Positions 22,643 to 33,938 of a stretch of 52,260 bases of DNA are shown piece after piece. Below the pieces are notes generated by a model. The model ran no database searches and was not told where the DNA came from. It was given only the letters and a program-made list of their open reading frames with translations. The position numbers and the translations under genes were made by a program. This DNA comes from Nitrospirota bacterium. GTDB lineage: Bacteria > Nitrospirota > Nitrospiria > Nitrospirales > Nitrospiraceae. Numbering within the stretch: the stretch's first letter is position 1; each line of letters opens with the position of its first letter. Location: positions 1-52,260 of the forward strand of contig JAGWTI010000012.1 of NCBI GenBank assembly GCA_028876065.1, given 5' to 3'.

Positions 22643-25471
22643 TCACCCAGCCCCGGCGACCGTGCGTCGCACTATCAGTTTCCGCAGTTCCTCCGCGGCC
22701 AACAGACCGAGGGACCCGGCGATCAACGGGAGCCAAGCCCACCAAGGTAAGGGGGCGGTCCCCAGCACCAGATTCCCGGCCGGGGTGTAGACGATCAGGC
22801 CGAGCAGCGCCAGCTCCGCGGCGACGCCCCAGAGCAGGAACGGATTGGTCAGAAATCCCAAACGGAAGACCGACACCCGTTCCGACCGGCAGGCGAACAC
22901 GTTGGCCACCTGCGCAATCACGATGGCGGCGAAGGTGATGGTCGTCGCTTGCCGATAGAGAGGATCGGTCCAAGCCAGCGGCGCCCCCCAGGTCCAGCCC
23001 TGCATCCGGAGGAACCAGAAGAAGGCCGCCATGGCGATGCCCGCTTCGATCGGCCCAAGGAAGGCATAGACACGGAGCAGCACGGGCACGCTGAGCAGCC
23101 GTTCGGTCCTCGGCCTTGGCCGGCTCTCCATGATGCCGGGGTGCGGTGGCTCGGCGCCCAGGGCCACGGCCGGGACCATGTCGGTTCCCAGGTCCACCGC
23201 CAGCACCTGGGGAATCGTCAGCGCCAGCGGAATCTGAAACAGCCCGTAGCCCAGATAGGGGACGACTTCCGGGACATTGCTGGCCAGCACATAGGTGACG
23301 AACTTGCGGATGTTGGCATAGACAGCCCGGCCTTCTTCGATCGCGTTCACGATCGTGGCGAAGTTGTCGTCCAGCAGAATCATGGCGGCGGTTTCCTTCG
23401 CCACGTCGGTCCCGGCGACACCCATGGCGATGCCGATGTCCGCCTTTTTGAGGGCGGGGGCGTCGTTGACGCCATCGCCCGTCACCGCCACGACTTCCCC
23501 CATCTCCTTGAGCAGCGAGACGATCCGCATCTTGTGCCGGGGGGCCATGCGGGCGAACACCGACTCCGTCCGACCGCTGTCGCGAGCGACCAGGCGGCGC
23601 TCGAGTTCGTCGTCGCTCATGGCATCCACCTGCGCGCCTTCGACGACCGACGCGGGCCGGTTCGGGTCCGGGTCGGACTCGGCGGGCACCAGTCCGATGA
23701 GGCGGGCCACGGCCAGGGCCGTCAAGGGATGGTCGCCGGTAATCATGACGACCCGCACCCCGGCCTTGCGGCAGCGGGCCACGGCCTCGGGCACCTCCCG
23801 ATGGGGCGGGTCCATCATGGCCACCAGCCCCAGGAAGATGAGGTCCTGCTCGACGGTGTCCGGCGTGAGGTGGCGCGCCAGGCCCCGTTCGATTTCCCGC
23901 GTGGCCACCGCCAGCACCCGGTACGCCTGGTGCGCAAAGGCCCGGCTCTGCGCGAGGGCCGCCTCGCGCATCTCCTGCGTGATGGGGACCAGGACCCCGT
24001 CCCGATATGTCCGGCTGCACAGGGCAATGATCACCTCCGGGGCGCCTTTCACGAAGGCCATCAACTTGCCTTCCATCCAGTGCAGCGTGCTCATGCGCTT
24101 GCGGTCCGCATCGAAGGGCAACTCGCCCATGCGGGCATGGTGATTCTGGTCCGCCGGGCCATACTGTCGGGCAAACGTCAAGAGCGCCACTTCGGTAGGG
24201 TCTCCCTGCACCGTCGTGACGGAGCCGGGGCCATCGCCGCGTCGGACCAGCCGGGCGTTATTGCAGAGGGCCGAGGCCAGACACAAGAGGCGCAGGGATT
24301 CCTGCTCGGACACCTGGCAGGCCTTGCCTTGCAGGAAAAGTCGCCCTTCGCGCACCTCCACCTCGCCGCCGTTCGTATACAGACGCTCGACCTCCATCCG
24401 GTTCATCGTGAGCGTGCCGGTCTTGTCCGTACAGATCACGGTCGTGCAGCCCAAGGTTTCGACGGACGTCAGTCGTTTGATCAGCGCCTTGCGCTTGGCC
24501 ATCCGCTGGCTGCCCATCGCGAGCGCCAAGGTCACGGCCGGCAGGAGCCCTTCGGGCACGTTGGCGGCAATGATCCCGATTCCGAAGATCGCGCTGACCC
24601 AAACACCCAGGCCCATGGACCAGCCGATGACAAAGAAGGCCAGCCCCATGACGGAGGACAGGACGGCCACCACATGCGTCACCCGCACGATCTCGCGTTG
24701 GAGCGGACTCAACCCGGACTCGACCATCGTGGTCAGTTGCGCGATCTTGCCGAACTCCGTCCGGACCCCCGTCGCATAGACGACCGCGCGCCCCCGGCCG
24801 GACAAGATCGTCGTCCCGGCAAACACGAGATTGGCGGCGTCCGATGGATTACGATCGGCATCGGTCACGGCGTCCGCGTGGTGTCGCTTGGGCTTGGCCT
24901 CGCCGGTCAAGGAGGAATTGTCCACCCGCAGCCCGATGGCCTCGATCAGCCGCGCATCGGCCGGCACTTGCTCGCCCTCCTCCAGCAACAGGAGATCGCC
25001 CGGCACCAATTCCCGCCGCGGCACCTCGTGCGGCTGACCCGAGCGCAGGACCCATGCCATCGCGGGCAGGAGACGGCGCAAGGCCTGGACCGCCCGCTCC
25101 GCCTTATATTCCTGGATGAAGGAGAACCAGGCGTTGATCGCGATCACGCCCAGTATCGCCCAGCCGAGCGTGGCCATCCCTTGTCCCGGTTGGAAGAACT
25201 CGGCCAGAAAGGAGAGCCCGGCCGCAACCCAGAGCAGCAGGGCAAGGAAATGCGTAAACTGCCGGAGAAACCGCAAGACGAGGGACGGGCCCCTGACTTC
25301 CTGAAGGCTGTTCGGACCGTACCGAACCAGACGCCGGCGGGCCTCCTCGGGCGACAGTCCGGTCGGCGCGGTGTTGAGCGCGCGCGGCGTATCGCCGGGA
25401 GCAAGGCGTGCGATATCCATGGGCGACGGAGTCGATGACCCGTTCAACGTACGGTCATGCGTGTCGGCCAC
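22643..25471 (-). CDS. P2-type cation-transporting ATPase with Na,K-ATPase-like ion site
   Basis: Taking GTG 25471 (ATG 25420 is an alternative) gives 942 residues with the full P2 layout: N-terminal cation-ATPase segment (GLSPEEARRRLVRYGPNSL), actuator TGEA motif, phosphorylation site ICTDKTGTLT with Asp349, the nucleotide domain, TGDGVNDAPALKKAD and C-terminal helices. M4 reads NVPEGLLPAVT, M5 YVLASNVPEVVPY and M6 VDLGTDMVPAVAL, matching the Na,K/H,K-ATPase (P2C) rather than the Ca-ATPase pattern, including the Ser-Asn-x-x-Glu and Asp-x-x-x-Asp ligands. No beta subunit is present. It likely pumps monovalent cations across the inner membrane. Confidence 0.88.
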   Translation of the reverse strand: MADTHDRTLNGSSTPSPMDIARLAPGDTPRALNTAPTGLSPEEARRRLVRYGPNSLQEVRGPSLVLRFLRQFTHFLALLLWVAAGLSFLAEFFQPGQGMATLGWAILGVIAINAWFSFIQEYKAERAVQALRRLLPAMAWVLRSGQPHEVPRRELVPGDLLLLEEGEQVPADARLIEAIGLRVDNSSLTGEAKPKRHHADAVTDADRNPSDAANLVFAGTTILSGRGRAVVYATGVRTEFGKIAQLTTMVESGLSPLQREIVRVTHVVAVLSSVMGLAFFVIGWSMGLGVWVSAIFGIGIIAANVPEGLLPAVTLALAMGSQRMAKRKALIKRLTSVETLGCTTVICTDKTGTLTMNRMEVERLYTNGGEVEVREGRLFLQGKACQVSEQESLRLLCLASALCNNARLVRRGDGPGSVTTVQGDPTEVALLTFARQYGPADQNHHARMGELPFDADRKRMSTLHWMEGKLMAFVKGAPEVIIALCSRTYRDGVLVPITQEMREAALAQSRAFAHQAYRVLAVATREIERGLARHLTPDTVEQDLIFLGLVAMMDPPHREVPEAVARCRKAGVRVVMITGDHPLTALAVARLIGLVPAESDPDPNRPASVVEGAQVDAMSDDELERRLVARDSGRTESVFARMAPRHKMRIVSLLKEMGEVVAVTGDGVNDAPALKKADIGIAMGVAGTDVAKETAAMILLDDNFATIVNAIEEGRAVYANIRKFVTYVLASNVPEVVPYLGYGLFQIPLALTIPQVLAVDLGTDMVPAVALGAEPPHPGIMESRPRPRTERLLSVPVLLRVYAFLGPIEAGIAMAAFFWFLRMQGWTWGAPLAWTDPLYRQATTITFAAIVIAQVANVFACRSERVSVFRLGFLTNPFLLWGVAAELALLGLIVYTPAGNLVLGTAPLPWWAWLPLIAGSLGLLAAEELRKLIVRRTVAGAG

Positions 25472-25482
25472 GTCGGTCGGTC

Positions 25483-26262
25483 CTATTCCCCTGTGAAACG
25501 CGGGGGGCGCTTGTCCAGAAACGCGCGAATCCCTTCCTGGTAATCGTGACTGTTGTAGACGGTGCGCCGGAGCCCCTGGATGCGCTCGAACGTGAGCGGG
25601 GACAGATCGCGGGCATTGGCCAGCAGGTTGAGCTCTTCCTTCATGACCGAGATGCTCAGCGGGGAGTTCAGGGCGATGCTCCCGGCCAGCTCGTAGGTGA
25701 CCCGTTCCAGCTCGTCGCGCGGGACGACGTGGTTGACGATCCCCAGTTGCTCCGCCCGGTCGGCCGTGATCGGCTTGGCCGTGAAGGCCATCTCTTTCAC
25801 GATGTGGAGGCCGACCGTGTTCATGAAGGTGAGCAGCCCCGTCAGGTTGTAGGGCACGCCCAGCTTGGCGGGCGTCAGCGCAAAGGTGGCCTCCTGCGCC
25901 GCCACCACCAGGTCGCAGGCGAAGGCCATCTCGCAGGCCCCGCCCCACACTCCGCCCTCGATCATCGCAATGACCGGCGCCGGACAGTCCTCCAGCTCCC
26001 TGATGACCCGCCGGAGCGGATCGCCCCAGCCGAGCGGATCGCGGTTCGCGAGCGGCAGCTCGGAGACGTCGTGGCCCGCCGACCAGACCTTCGCACCGTG
26101 CGGAGCGCGCAACACGATCACGCGCAGGCTCTGCCGCCTGAACTCGGCCAAGGCCGCGATGAGATCCGCGATCAGCGCTTCGCTGAGCGCGTTCCGCTTC
26201 TCCGGGTGATTGAGCGTGATGGTTCCGATGGAGTCCTGTACACCGGTCACGACGAATGGCAT
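25483..26262 (-). CDS. scpB: Methylmalonyl-CoA decarboxylase (enoyl-CoA hydratase family)
   Basis: The 259-residue crotonase-fold protein resembles E. coli ScpB (YgfG) along its length: VWSAGHDVSELPLANRDPLG, EGGVWGGACEMAFACDLVVA, LGVPYNLTGL, FERIQGLRRTVY and the end AFLDKRPPRFTGE. His in SAGHD, the oxyanion glycine in WGGA and Tyr in VPYNL correspond to the ScpB active site. It would turn methylmalonyl-CoA into propionyl-CoA and CO2. Its place right after the mutase genes supports this over a generic enoyl-CoA hydratase. The P-type ATPase start follows its stop within 12 bases. Confidence 0.85.
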   Translation of the reverse strand: MPFVVTGVQDSIGTITLNHPEKRNALSEALIADLIAALAEFRRQSLRVIVLRAPHGAKVWSAGHDVSELPLANRDPLGWGDPLRRVIRELEDCPAPVIAMIEGGVWGGACEMAFACDLVVAAQEATFALTPAKLGVPYNLTGLLTFMNTVGLHIVKEMAFTAKPITADRAEQLGIVNHVVPRDELERVTYELAGSIALNSPLSISVMKEELNLLANARDLSPLTFERIQGLRRTVYNSHDYQEGIRAFLDKRPPRFTGE

Positions 26263-26307
26263 CGCTGGCGCTCCTCTTTCTGGCCTGTTCCGGCCTCCCT
26301 CACCGTC

Positions 26308-27986
<1,679 letters not shown>

Positions 27987-27990
<4 letters not shown>

Positions 27991-28982
27991 GACCTCTCGC
28001 TCCCGGCCCCGTGTTCCCTCGCAACTGTGTCCAGCAGTCTGCCGACAAGCCCGGTCACGGTCGCCTCGCCTCGCAGGATCCGGCGGACTTGTTCGGCCGC
28101 CGCGTCGTCGTTGCCGAGCGCATGCAGAATTTGGCGGCGGGCCTCTTCGAGGACCGCCAGCCTGATCTCCTCTTCGACGGCCAGACTGCGCCGTTCCCTC
28201 CACCGGTCCCGCTCCTGTGCGCACCGCTTCTCGAGGAGATCGATCAACTCGGCCACCCCTCGTCCCTTGAGCGCGCTGACCGTCAGGACCTCCGCCGGAT
28301 GGTCGTGCCGTCGCCCGTCGCCGGTCAAGTGGAGGGTGGCGAGCAACAGGGAGGCGAGCCGGTCGGCGCCTTCCCGGTCGGCCTTGTTGACCACGAAGAT
28401 GTCGCCCGCCTCCAGCAACCCGCACTTGAGGAGCTGGATTCCGTCCCCCTGACCCGGCGCCAGGATGACGAGCACCAGATCGGCTACCTCCGCCACTTCC
28501 ACTTCGCTCTGCCCGACGCCGACCGTCTCGACCAGCACGACGTCGCACCCGGCCAGCCCCATGATCCGGACCATGCCCCTGATGCCGAGCATCAGCCCGC
28601 CGACGTGGCCGCGCGACGCAGCCGAACGGATGAACACCATCGGGTCCGTGGCATGCCGCATCATGCGCACGCGGTCGCCCAGGAGCGCGCCGCCCGTATA
28701 GGGGGACGAGGCGTCCACGGCGATCACCCCGACGCGACGGTCGGGGTGGCGCGCGCGGAACCCGGCGATCAGACGGTCGGTCAACACACTCTTGCCGGAG
28801 CCGGGTTGGCCGGTCAACCCCACGACCATCCGGGGCTCAGGCCACTCGGCCATCCCTGCGAACAGCTCCGGGATCCGTTCCGGCTCGTTCTCCGCCAGGG
28901 ACAGGAGCCGGGCCGCGGCGCGGATGCGCCCGGCCGTCTCGTGCCCGGCCTCCTCGACGAACTGCCGGACATCTCCGGTCAT
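27987..28982 (-). CDS. meaB: Methylmalonyl-CoA mutase-associated GTPase MeaB
   Basis: This 331-residue G3E-type GTPase has its P-loop [11 protein letters not shown] at about 55-65, [19 protein letters not shown] (switch I), [18 protein letters not shown] (Walker B/switch II) and [12 protein letters not shown] (base specificity). MeaB/ArgK proteins gate cofactor loading and protect the mutase. It overlaps both neighbours by four bases, the tightest coupling in this window. The E. coli counterpart ArgK sits in the same position in the sbm operon. Confidence 0.92.
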
Positions 28983-29425
28983 GCGGCGCCCTGACGCTGC
29001 TTGAGCAGGGCGTCCAGCGTTTCCACGATGGACTTGGACGAAGCCCCGGGAGTCAGCACCGCGGCCACCCCCAGCTCTTTCAGGTAGGGAACGTCGCAGC
29101 TCGGGATGGTGCCGCCCGCCACGACGAGGATATCCCCGGCTCCTCGCTCGTGCAGCAGATCGATCACCCGCTTGAAGAGGATCTTGTGCGCGCCGGACAG
29201 GATCGACAGGCCCACCACCGCGACATCCTCCTGGATCGCCGTGTCGGCGATCTGTTCCGGGCTGCGCCTGATGCCGGTGTAGATCACCTCGTAGCCTGCG
29301 TCGCGGAGCACGTGCGCCACGTACTTGGCTCCCCGGTCGTGGCCGTCCAGCCCCGCCTTCCCGATCAGAATGCGGGCAGGAACCCGCTTTCGGTCCAGTC
29401 CTTCCCTATCCGCCGTACCCGACAT
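28979..29425 (-). CDS. Methylmalonyl-CoA mutase, small B12-binding subunit
   Basis: The 148-residue Rossmann-type cobalamin domain has LIGKAGLDGHDRGAKYVA with His29 as lower cobalt ligand (DxHxxG), VVGLSILSGAH (the SxL motif) and VVAGGTIPSCD (the GG motif). It is the first gene of the six-gene minus-strand operon, which runs through MeaB, large subunit, decarboxylase, ATPase and Usp. A split mutase is common in archaea and several bacterial phyla. Confidence 0.92.
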   Translation of the reverse strand: MSGTADREGLDRKRVPARILIGKAGLDGHDRGAKYVAHVLRDAGYEVIYTGIRRSPEQIADTAIQEDVAVVGLSILSGAHKILFKRVIDLLHERGAGDILVVAGGTIPSCDVPYLKELGVAAVLTPGASSKSIVETLDALLKQRQGAA

Positions 29426-29696
29426 CGCTATTTTTCCACGCCTCGTTTTCCGTCACGGAAGAACGCCGGCCCGTCTGGCTGCCGAGACCCCTCGGAACAG
29501 TTATGCTCTCACGTTGTGCGATCGTCGTCGGCAAGCATCTCAAGTTCCGTGCCAAGACAATCGGGCTGGCTGACTTGGAAATGGGAAAGGAATGGCCTTG
29601 CGAATCAGGCCGGTAGAGTCGGGAAGTCAGGCGAGTGGCAGGGGCGACCTGCTTTGCCCCAGAGTCCTATGACCACCTGGGGCAAAACTCCCCAGG
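29426..29696. promoter_or_regulatory. Spacer between glnS and the mutase operon, with a hairpin at 29675-29697
   Basis: No gene seen in about 270 bases. The promoter of the mutase operon should lie in the left part. At the glnS end, ACCTGGGG (29675-29682) pairs perfectly with CCCCAGGT (29690-29697) around a seven-base loop, touching the glnS stop codon. No T tract follows on the minus strand, so it is at best a weak or Rho-assisted terminator. Confidence 0.45.
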
Positions 29697-31379
29697 TCAG
29701 GTTTCCTGCTGAGTCTTCTCTATTTTAGCCCAGGAGTCGCGGAGCGACACGGTGCGGTTGAAGATGAGCTTGTTCGGAGAAGAATCCGTGTCCACGCAGA
29801 AGTAGCCCTGCCGCTCGAACTGGAAGCGGGCACCGGCCGGAGCTTCGGCCAGACTCGGCTCGACCTTGCAGCCGGTGAGGACCTGCAACGAATGGGGATT
29901 GAGCTGGGTCGTGAAGTCGCCGTCGCCCTCCGTCGGCTGCGAGAGCAGATGTTCGTACAGCCGGACCTCCGCATCGAGCGCGTGTGCCGCCGAGACCCAA
30001 TGGATCGTGCTCTTCACCTTGCGCTGGGCCTGGGGTCCGCCGCTGCGCGTCTCCGGGTCGTAGGTACAGTGTACCTCGACGACCTCGCCGCTCGTCGGAT
30101 CCTTCACCACTCCGACGCACTTGACGATGTAGGCGTACCGCAGCCGGACTTCGCGGCCGGGGGTGAGGCGGAAGTATTTGGGCGGAGGGACTTCGCGGAA
30201 ATCCTCCTGCTCGATGTACAGGGTCCGCGAGAAGGGCACCGTTCTGACACCCGCGCCTGGATCTTCAGGATTGTTCACCGCATCCAGTTGCTCGACTTGG
30301 CCTTCGGGATAATTGTCGATGACCACCTTGAGCGGCCGCAGCACGGCCATCACGCGCGAGGCGCGGCGGTTCAAGTCTTCGCGGATGAAATGTTCCAGCA
30401 GCGCCATCTCCACCACTCCGTCCCGCTTCGCCACGCCGATGTGCTCGCAGAAGGCGCGGATCGCCTCCGGCGTATAGCCGCGGCGGCGCAGGCCTTGGAG
30501 CGTCGGCAGGCGCGGATCGTCCCAGCCGGACACGAGCCGTTTCTCGACGAGTTCCAACAGCTTCCGTTTGCTCATGACCGTGTGGGTCAGGTTCAGCCGG
30601 GCAAACTCGATCTGTTGCGGATGGCAGGGGGCGCCGGACTGTTCGACCACCCAATCGTAGAGGGGCCGGTGGTCTTCGAATTCCAGGGTGCAGATCGAAT
30701 GGGTGATCCCCTCGATGGCATCCGAAAGGGGATGGGCATAGTCGTAGTTCGGGTAGATGCACCACCGGGCGCCGGTCCGGTGATGGGCCGCGTGCCGGAT
30801 GCGGTAGAGGGCCGGGTCCCGCAGGTTGATGTTGGGCGAAGCCATGTCGATCTTGGCCCGCAACACGTGGGCCCCGTCGGGAAACTCGCCGGCTTTCATG
30901 CGCGCGAAGAGGTCCAGGTTCTCCTGCACCGAACGATTCCGATAGGGACTCTCCCGGCCCGGCTCTTTCAACGTGCCCCGGTGGGCGCGCATCTCGTCGG
31001 CGCTCAAACTGTCCACGTAGGCCTTGCCCTGTTCGATCAGGTGCACGGCATACTGGTACAGCCGTTCGAAGTAGTCCGAGGCATAGAACAGCTTGTCGCC
31101 CCAGTCGAACCCCAGCCAGCGCACGTCGGCCTGGATCGCCTCCACATATTCCACCTCTTCCTTGGTCGGGTTCGTATCGTCGAACCGCAAATGGCAGACG
31201 CCCCGGAACTCCCGGGCGATGCCGAAATTCAGGCCGATGGACTTGGCGTGGCCGATGTGCAGATAGCCGTTCGGCTCGGGCGGGAAACGGGTGACGACGC
31301 GCCCGCCGTGCTTGCCGGTCTGTTGATCCTGCGCGACGATCTCGCGGACGAAATTGCCGGCGGCTGACGACTCAGACAT
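29697..31379 (-). CDS. glnS: Glutamine-tRNA ligase
   Basis: This 560-residue class I synthetase has the HIGH motif at residues 41-44 in [15 protein letters not shown] and a KMSKS-like [25 protein letters not shown] and RFDDTNP-type substrate residues, [11 protein letters not shown], and the C-terminal anticodon-binding beta barrels ([18 protein letters not shown]) match GlnRS. The start ATG at 31379 has GGAGG four bases upstream. It charges tRNA-Gln directly, so this organism may not rely only on the transamidation route. Confidence 0.95.
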   Translation of the reverse strand: MSESSAAGNFVREIVAQDQQTGKHGGRVVTRFPPEPNGYLHIGHAKSIGLNFGIAREFRGVCHLRFDDTNPTKEEVEYVEAIQADVRWLGFDWGDKLFYASDYFERLYQYAVHLIEQGKAYVDSLSADEMRAHRGTLKEPGRESPYRNRSVQENLDLFARMKAGEFPDGAHVLRAKIDMASPNINLRDPALYRIRHAAHHRTGARWCIYPNYDYAHPLSDAIEGITHSICTLEFEDHRPLYDWVVEQSGAPCHPQQIEFARLNLTHTVMSKRKLLELVEKRLVSGWDDPRLPTLQGLRRRGYTPEAIRAFCEHIGVAKRDGVVEMALLEHFIREDLNRRASRVMAVLRPLKVVIDNYPEGQVEQLDAVNNPEDPGAGVRTVPFSRTLYIEQEDFREVPPPKYFRLTPGREVRLRYAYIVKCVGVVKDPTSGEVVEVHCTYDPETRSGGPQAQRKVKSTIHWVSAAHALDAEVRLYEHLLSQPTEGDGDFTTQLNPHSLQVLTGCKVEPSLAEAPAGARFQFERQGYFCVDTDSSPNKLIFNRTVSLRDSWAKIEKTQQET

Positions 31380-31499
31380 GACTCCTCCGATATTCCATGG
31401 GTGTCTTTCTACCACAGACGGCGAGGCGGGAGAAACAGGACCGTGACCGCTTGCCTCCGTCCGGCGGCCCGCGTATGCTCGGCGCCCCGGGAGGATCGG

Positions 31500-32285
31500 A
31501 TGACCAAACAGTGGAATGCCGGGCTGTACCATGCCACGGCCGGCATGCAAGCCGGGCTGGCCGCCGAATTATTGGCGCGGCACCACCGGCCGGCCGGCTC
31601 CGAAGCCGTGCTGGACGTCGGCTGCGGCGACGGCCGCATCACCGCGCAGATCGCCGCGTCGGTGCCGCAGGGCTCCGTCCTGGGCACAGACCCCTCGGGC
31701 GACATGGTCGCCTTTGCCAGGCGGACCTATCCGCCGACGGCGCACCCGAATCTGGCCTTCCAACAGATCGGCGCCGAAGAACTGCCCTGGGCCGATCGGT
31801 TCGATCTGGCCGTCTCGTTCAGCGCCTTGCAATGGGTCCCCCGCCAGCTCGTCGCCCTCCGCAACATCATCCGCGCGCTGAAGCGGAACGGCAAGGCCCT
31901 GTTCCTCGTGTTCCCCAGAATCGAATGCATCTGGGGGCCGAGCGAGCTCGTGGCTCACAGCCCCAGGTGGCGGGAGTACTTCATCGGGTATACCCAGCCC
32001 ATGCAGTTCCACGACGTGGACGGGTACCGGATTCTGGTCGAAGAGGCCGGCTTCGCCGTCGACGTCGTGCGGGCCGTACCTCATGTCTTGCGCTACCCGA
32101 CGAAGACAGAGTATGAAACCTTTCTGTCGAATTTCCTGCCCTACCTCGATCGGATTCCACCGGACCTCGTCGAGTCGTTCCTGCACGACATCGGCGCGCA
32201 GTTCGAGCGGTTCACGGCACGCGACGAGGACGGAGCGTTGCTGGCTCCCTGCCGGACGATCGAGGTGCTGGCGTATAAACCGTAG
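31500..32285 (+). CDS. Class I SAM-dependent methyltransferase
   Basis: From ATG 31500 (GGAGG upstream) the protein has 261 residues. Motif [17 protein letters not shown] binds SAM, followed by [15 protein letters not shown] and [13 protein letters not shown]. The overall layout resembles trans-aconitate methyltransferase (Tam) and ubiquinone-type enzymes, but the substrate is not readable. It is divergent from glnS across 120 bases and stands alone. Confidence 0.82.
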   Translation: MTKQWNAGLYHATAGMQAGLAAELLARHHRPAGSEAVLDVGCGDGRITAQIAASVPQGSVLGTDPSGDMVAFARRTYPPTAHPNLAFQQIGAEELPWADRFDLAVSFSALQWVPRQLVALRNIIRALKRNGKALFLVFPRIECIWGPSELVAHSPRWREYFIGYTQPMQFHDVDGYRILVEEAGFAVDVVRAVPHVLRYPTKTEYETFLSNFLPYLDRIPPDLVESFLHDIGAQFERFTARDEDGALLAPCRTIEVLAYKP

Positions 32286-32370
32286 TCTTGGCGCGCCTCG
32301 CCGCCTTTGGCGTTCCACTCCGAGGAAGCGTTCGTCGATTCGGGTAGCGCCACTTCTGAGTCTCTTGGCA

Positions 32371-32408
32371 ATGCCTTTTTGTCGAACAGGCGAAACAGAA
32401 AAAGGCAT
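32371..32408. repeat. 10-bp perfect inverted repeat with A/T-rich inner arms
   Basis: ATGCCTTTTT (32371-32380) and AAAAAGGCAT (32399-32408) are exact reverse complements, with an 18-base loop. It lies between the methyltransferase and pentapeptide genes. The T5 inside the first arm means it does not look like a classical terminator; it could be an operator or an mRNA element. Confidence 0.5.
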
Positions 32409-32495
32409 GCCCCTGGCGAGGCTCTTGCACTGAGCAATACGGGTTTGTTCTTGTTTGAGGACCTCCCTGGGCGATCGGATCACGAAAGGATCTCC

Positions 32496-33866
32496 ATGGC
32501 TTTGAACCGTACAAGAAGATTGGCGCTCGCGGCTGGGTTCATCACACTCCTCCTGCCAGGGCTTCCGGGAATGGCCGGTGCGACGGCGGTCCCGTCATCG
32601 GCGGACCAAGAGGCGGCCTGCTCGGGCCCATTCCGCGACAAACACCCGAGCCGGAAGGCGCTGGCGCAAGTACTCGAGGCCCATGCCCAATGGCTTGAGG
32701 ATATCCAAGACCGAAACGGAAAGCGCGCGAACCTCTGCAAGGCCGGGTTACGAGGCGCCCGCCTGCGGGAAGCGAACTTGGACCGGGCGGACCTCTCCGG
32801 GGCCGATCTACGGGAGGCCGACTTGCGCGAGGCTACCCTGAGCGAAGCGGACCTCTACGGGACCAACCTGCAGAAGGCCGATCTCTCCGGGGCCGACCTG
32901 ACCGGCGCCGATCTCCGCAAGGCCAATGTGAGCGGGGCGAATCTTCAAGAGGCCTCGCTGGCGGAGGCGGCCCTGTTCGGCGCCACATTGCTTCGAGCCA
33001 ATCTGCGCGGCGCCTACATGGAAGGCATACATTTGTACGGAGCGGACTTGCGGGACGCCGACCTGCGGGAAACCAGTCTGGGCGACGCCCACCTCTACGG
33101 AGCCAACCTGCAGAACGCCAATCTGTCCGGAGCTGAGCTGATCGAGGCCGATCTCCGCAAAGCGCACCTGGACAGGGCCAATCTCTCAGGCGCAAACCTC
33201 AAGAACGCCAATGCCGCCGGGGCCAGCCTGCTGGGGGCCAATCTCCACAAGGCCGATCTCTTTGCGGCACTATTCCGGGACACCCTTCTCGTCAAGGCCA
33301 ACTTGCAAGGAGCCATCTTGTCCGAGGCCGATTTCTCGAATGCCAACTTTCACGAAGCCACCCTGCAAGGAGCAGGCTTGGCCAGGGCCAACCTGGAGGG
33401 GGCCGACCTCGGCAAGGCCGACCTCCGCGACGCCCATCTGGGGATGGCCATTCTGTACAAGGCGGACTTGCGCGGCACCAACCTGCGCGGGGCTGCCCTG
33501 CCGCAAGCGGTCCTGCTCGGGGCCAGGCTTGGAGCCGCCGATTTGCGGGCCGCCCGGCTGGAGGAGGCCCACCTCGCCGGAGCCGACCTCGAACGGGCGA
33601 CCATGGCCGGAGCCGTCCTGGAAGGAGCGAACCTGGTCAGAGCGAACTTGCGCGGCGCCGATCTGCGGCAAGCCGACCTGCGCCGTGCCAATCTCCAGGA
33701 TGCGGACCTGAGCGGGGCAAACATCGAGGGATCGCGCCTGGACGGCGCCGATTTCACCGGAGCCTCGGGCCTCACCCAGGCACAACTCAACCGGGCTTCC
33801 GTCGGAGCGGACACCAAGCTCCCGGCGGGGCTCACGCGACCGCCGGCCTTGTCGGCTCAGCCGTAG
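32496..33866 (+). CDS. Secreted pentapeptide-repeat protein
   Basis: From ATG 32496 the protein has 456 residues: a Sec signal peptide (RRLALAAGFITLLLPGLPGM, cleavage after GATA is likely), a short linker with two Cys, then roughly seventy A(D/N)Lxx pentapeptides from about residue 75 to 440. This predicts a long right-handed quadrilateral beta-helix. Known helices of this kind mimic DNA or serve as scaffolds, but an exported one is more likely structural or surface-bound. DNA identity between repeats is high, suggesting internal expansion. Confidence 0.85.
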   Translation: MALNRTRRLALAAGFITLLLPGLPGMAGATAVPSSADQEAACSGPFRDKHPSRKALAQVLEAHAQWLEDIQDRNGKRANLCKAGLRGARLREANLDRADLSGADLREADLREATLSEADLYGTNLQKADLSGADLTGADLRKANVSGANLQEASLAEAALFGATLLRANLRGAYMEGIHLYGADLRDADLRETSLGDAHLYGANLQNANLSGAELIEADLRKAHLDRANLSGANLKNANAAGASLLGANLHKADLFAALFRDTLLVKANLQGAILSEADFSNANFHEATLQGAGLARANLEGADLGKADLRDAHLGMAILYKADLRGTNLRGAALPQAVLLGARLGAADLRAARLEEAHLAGADLERATMAGAVLEGANLVRANLRGADLRQADLRRANLQDADLSGANIEGSRLDGADFTGASGLTQAQLNRASVGADTKLPAGLTRPPALSAQP

Positions 33867-33884
33867 CCGACGAGGAGGCATCGC

Positions 33885-33938
33885 ATGGGCCGACGGGATT
33901 CACCCTATTGGAACCAAGAAGGAGGAGTCGATGATTAG
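33885..33938 (+). CDS. Possible 17-codon leader peptide upstream of the macrodomain gene
   Basis: ATG 33885 has GAGGAGG five to six bases upstream and opens 17 codons (MGRRDSPYWNQEGGVDD) ending in TAG at 33936-33938. The stop lies within the first codons of the macrodomain gene, an 8-base overlap, and its own codons contain that gene's AAGGAGGAG ribosome site. Coupled translation or regulation is possible; coding is unproven. Confidence 0.35.
   Translation: MGRRDSPYWNQEGGVDD

Noticed and set aside
22593-24020. Long minus-strand frame (475 codons) overlapping the ATPase gene
   Set aside because: Its composition is Gly/Arg/Pro-rich nonsense typical of a shifted high-GC frame, while the other frame encodes all P-type ATPase motifs.
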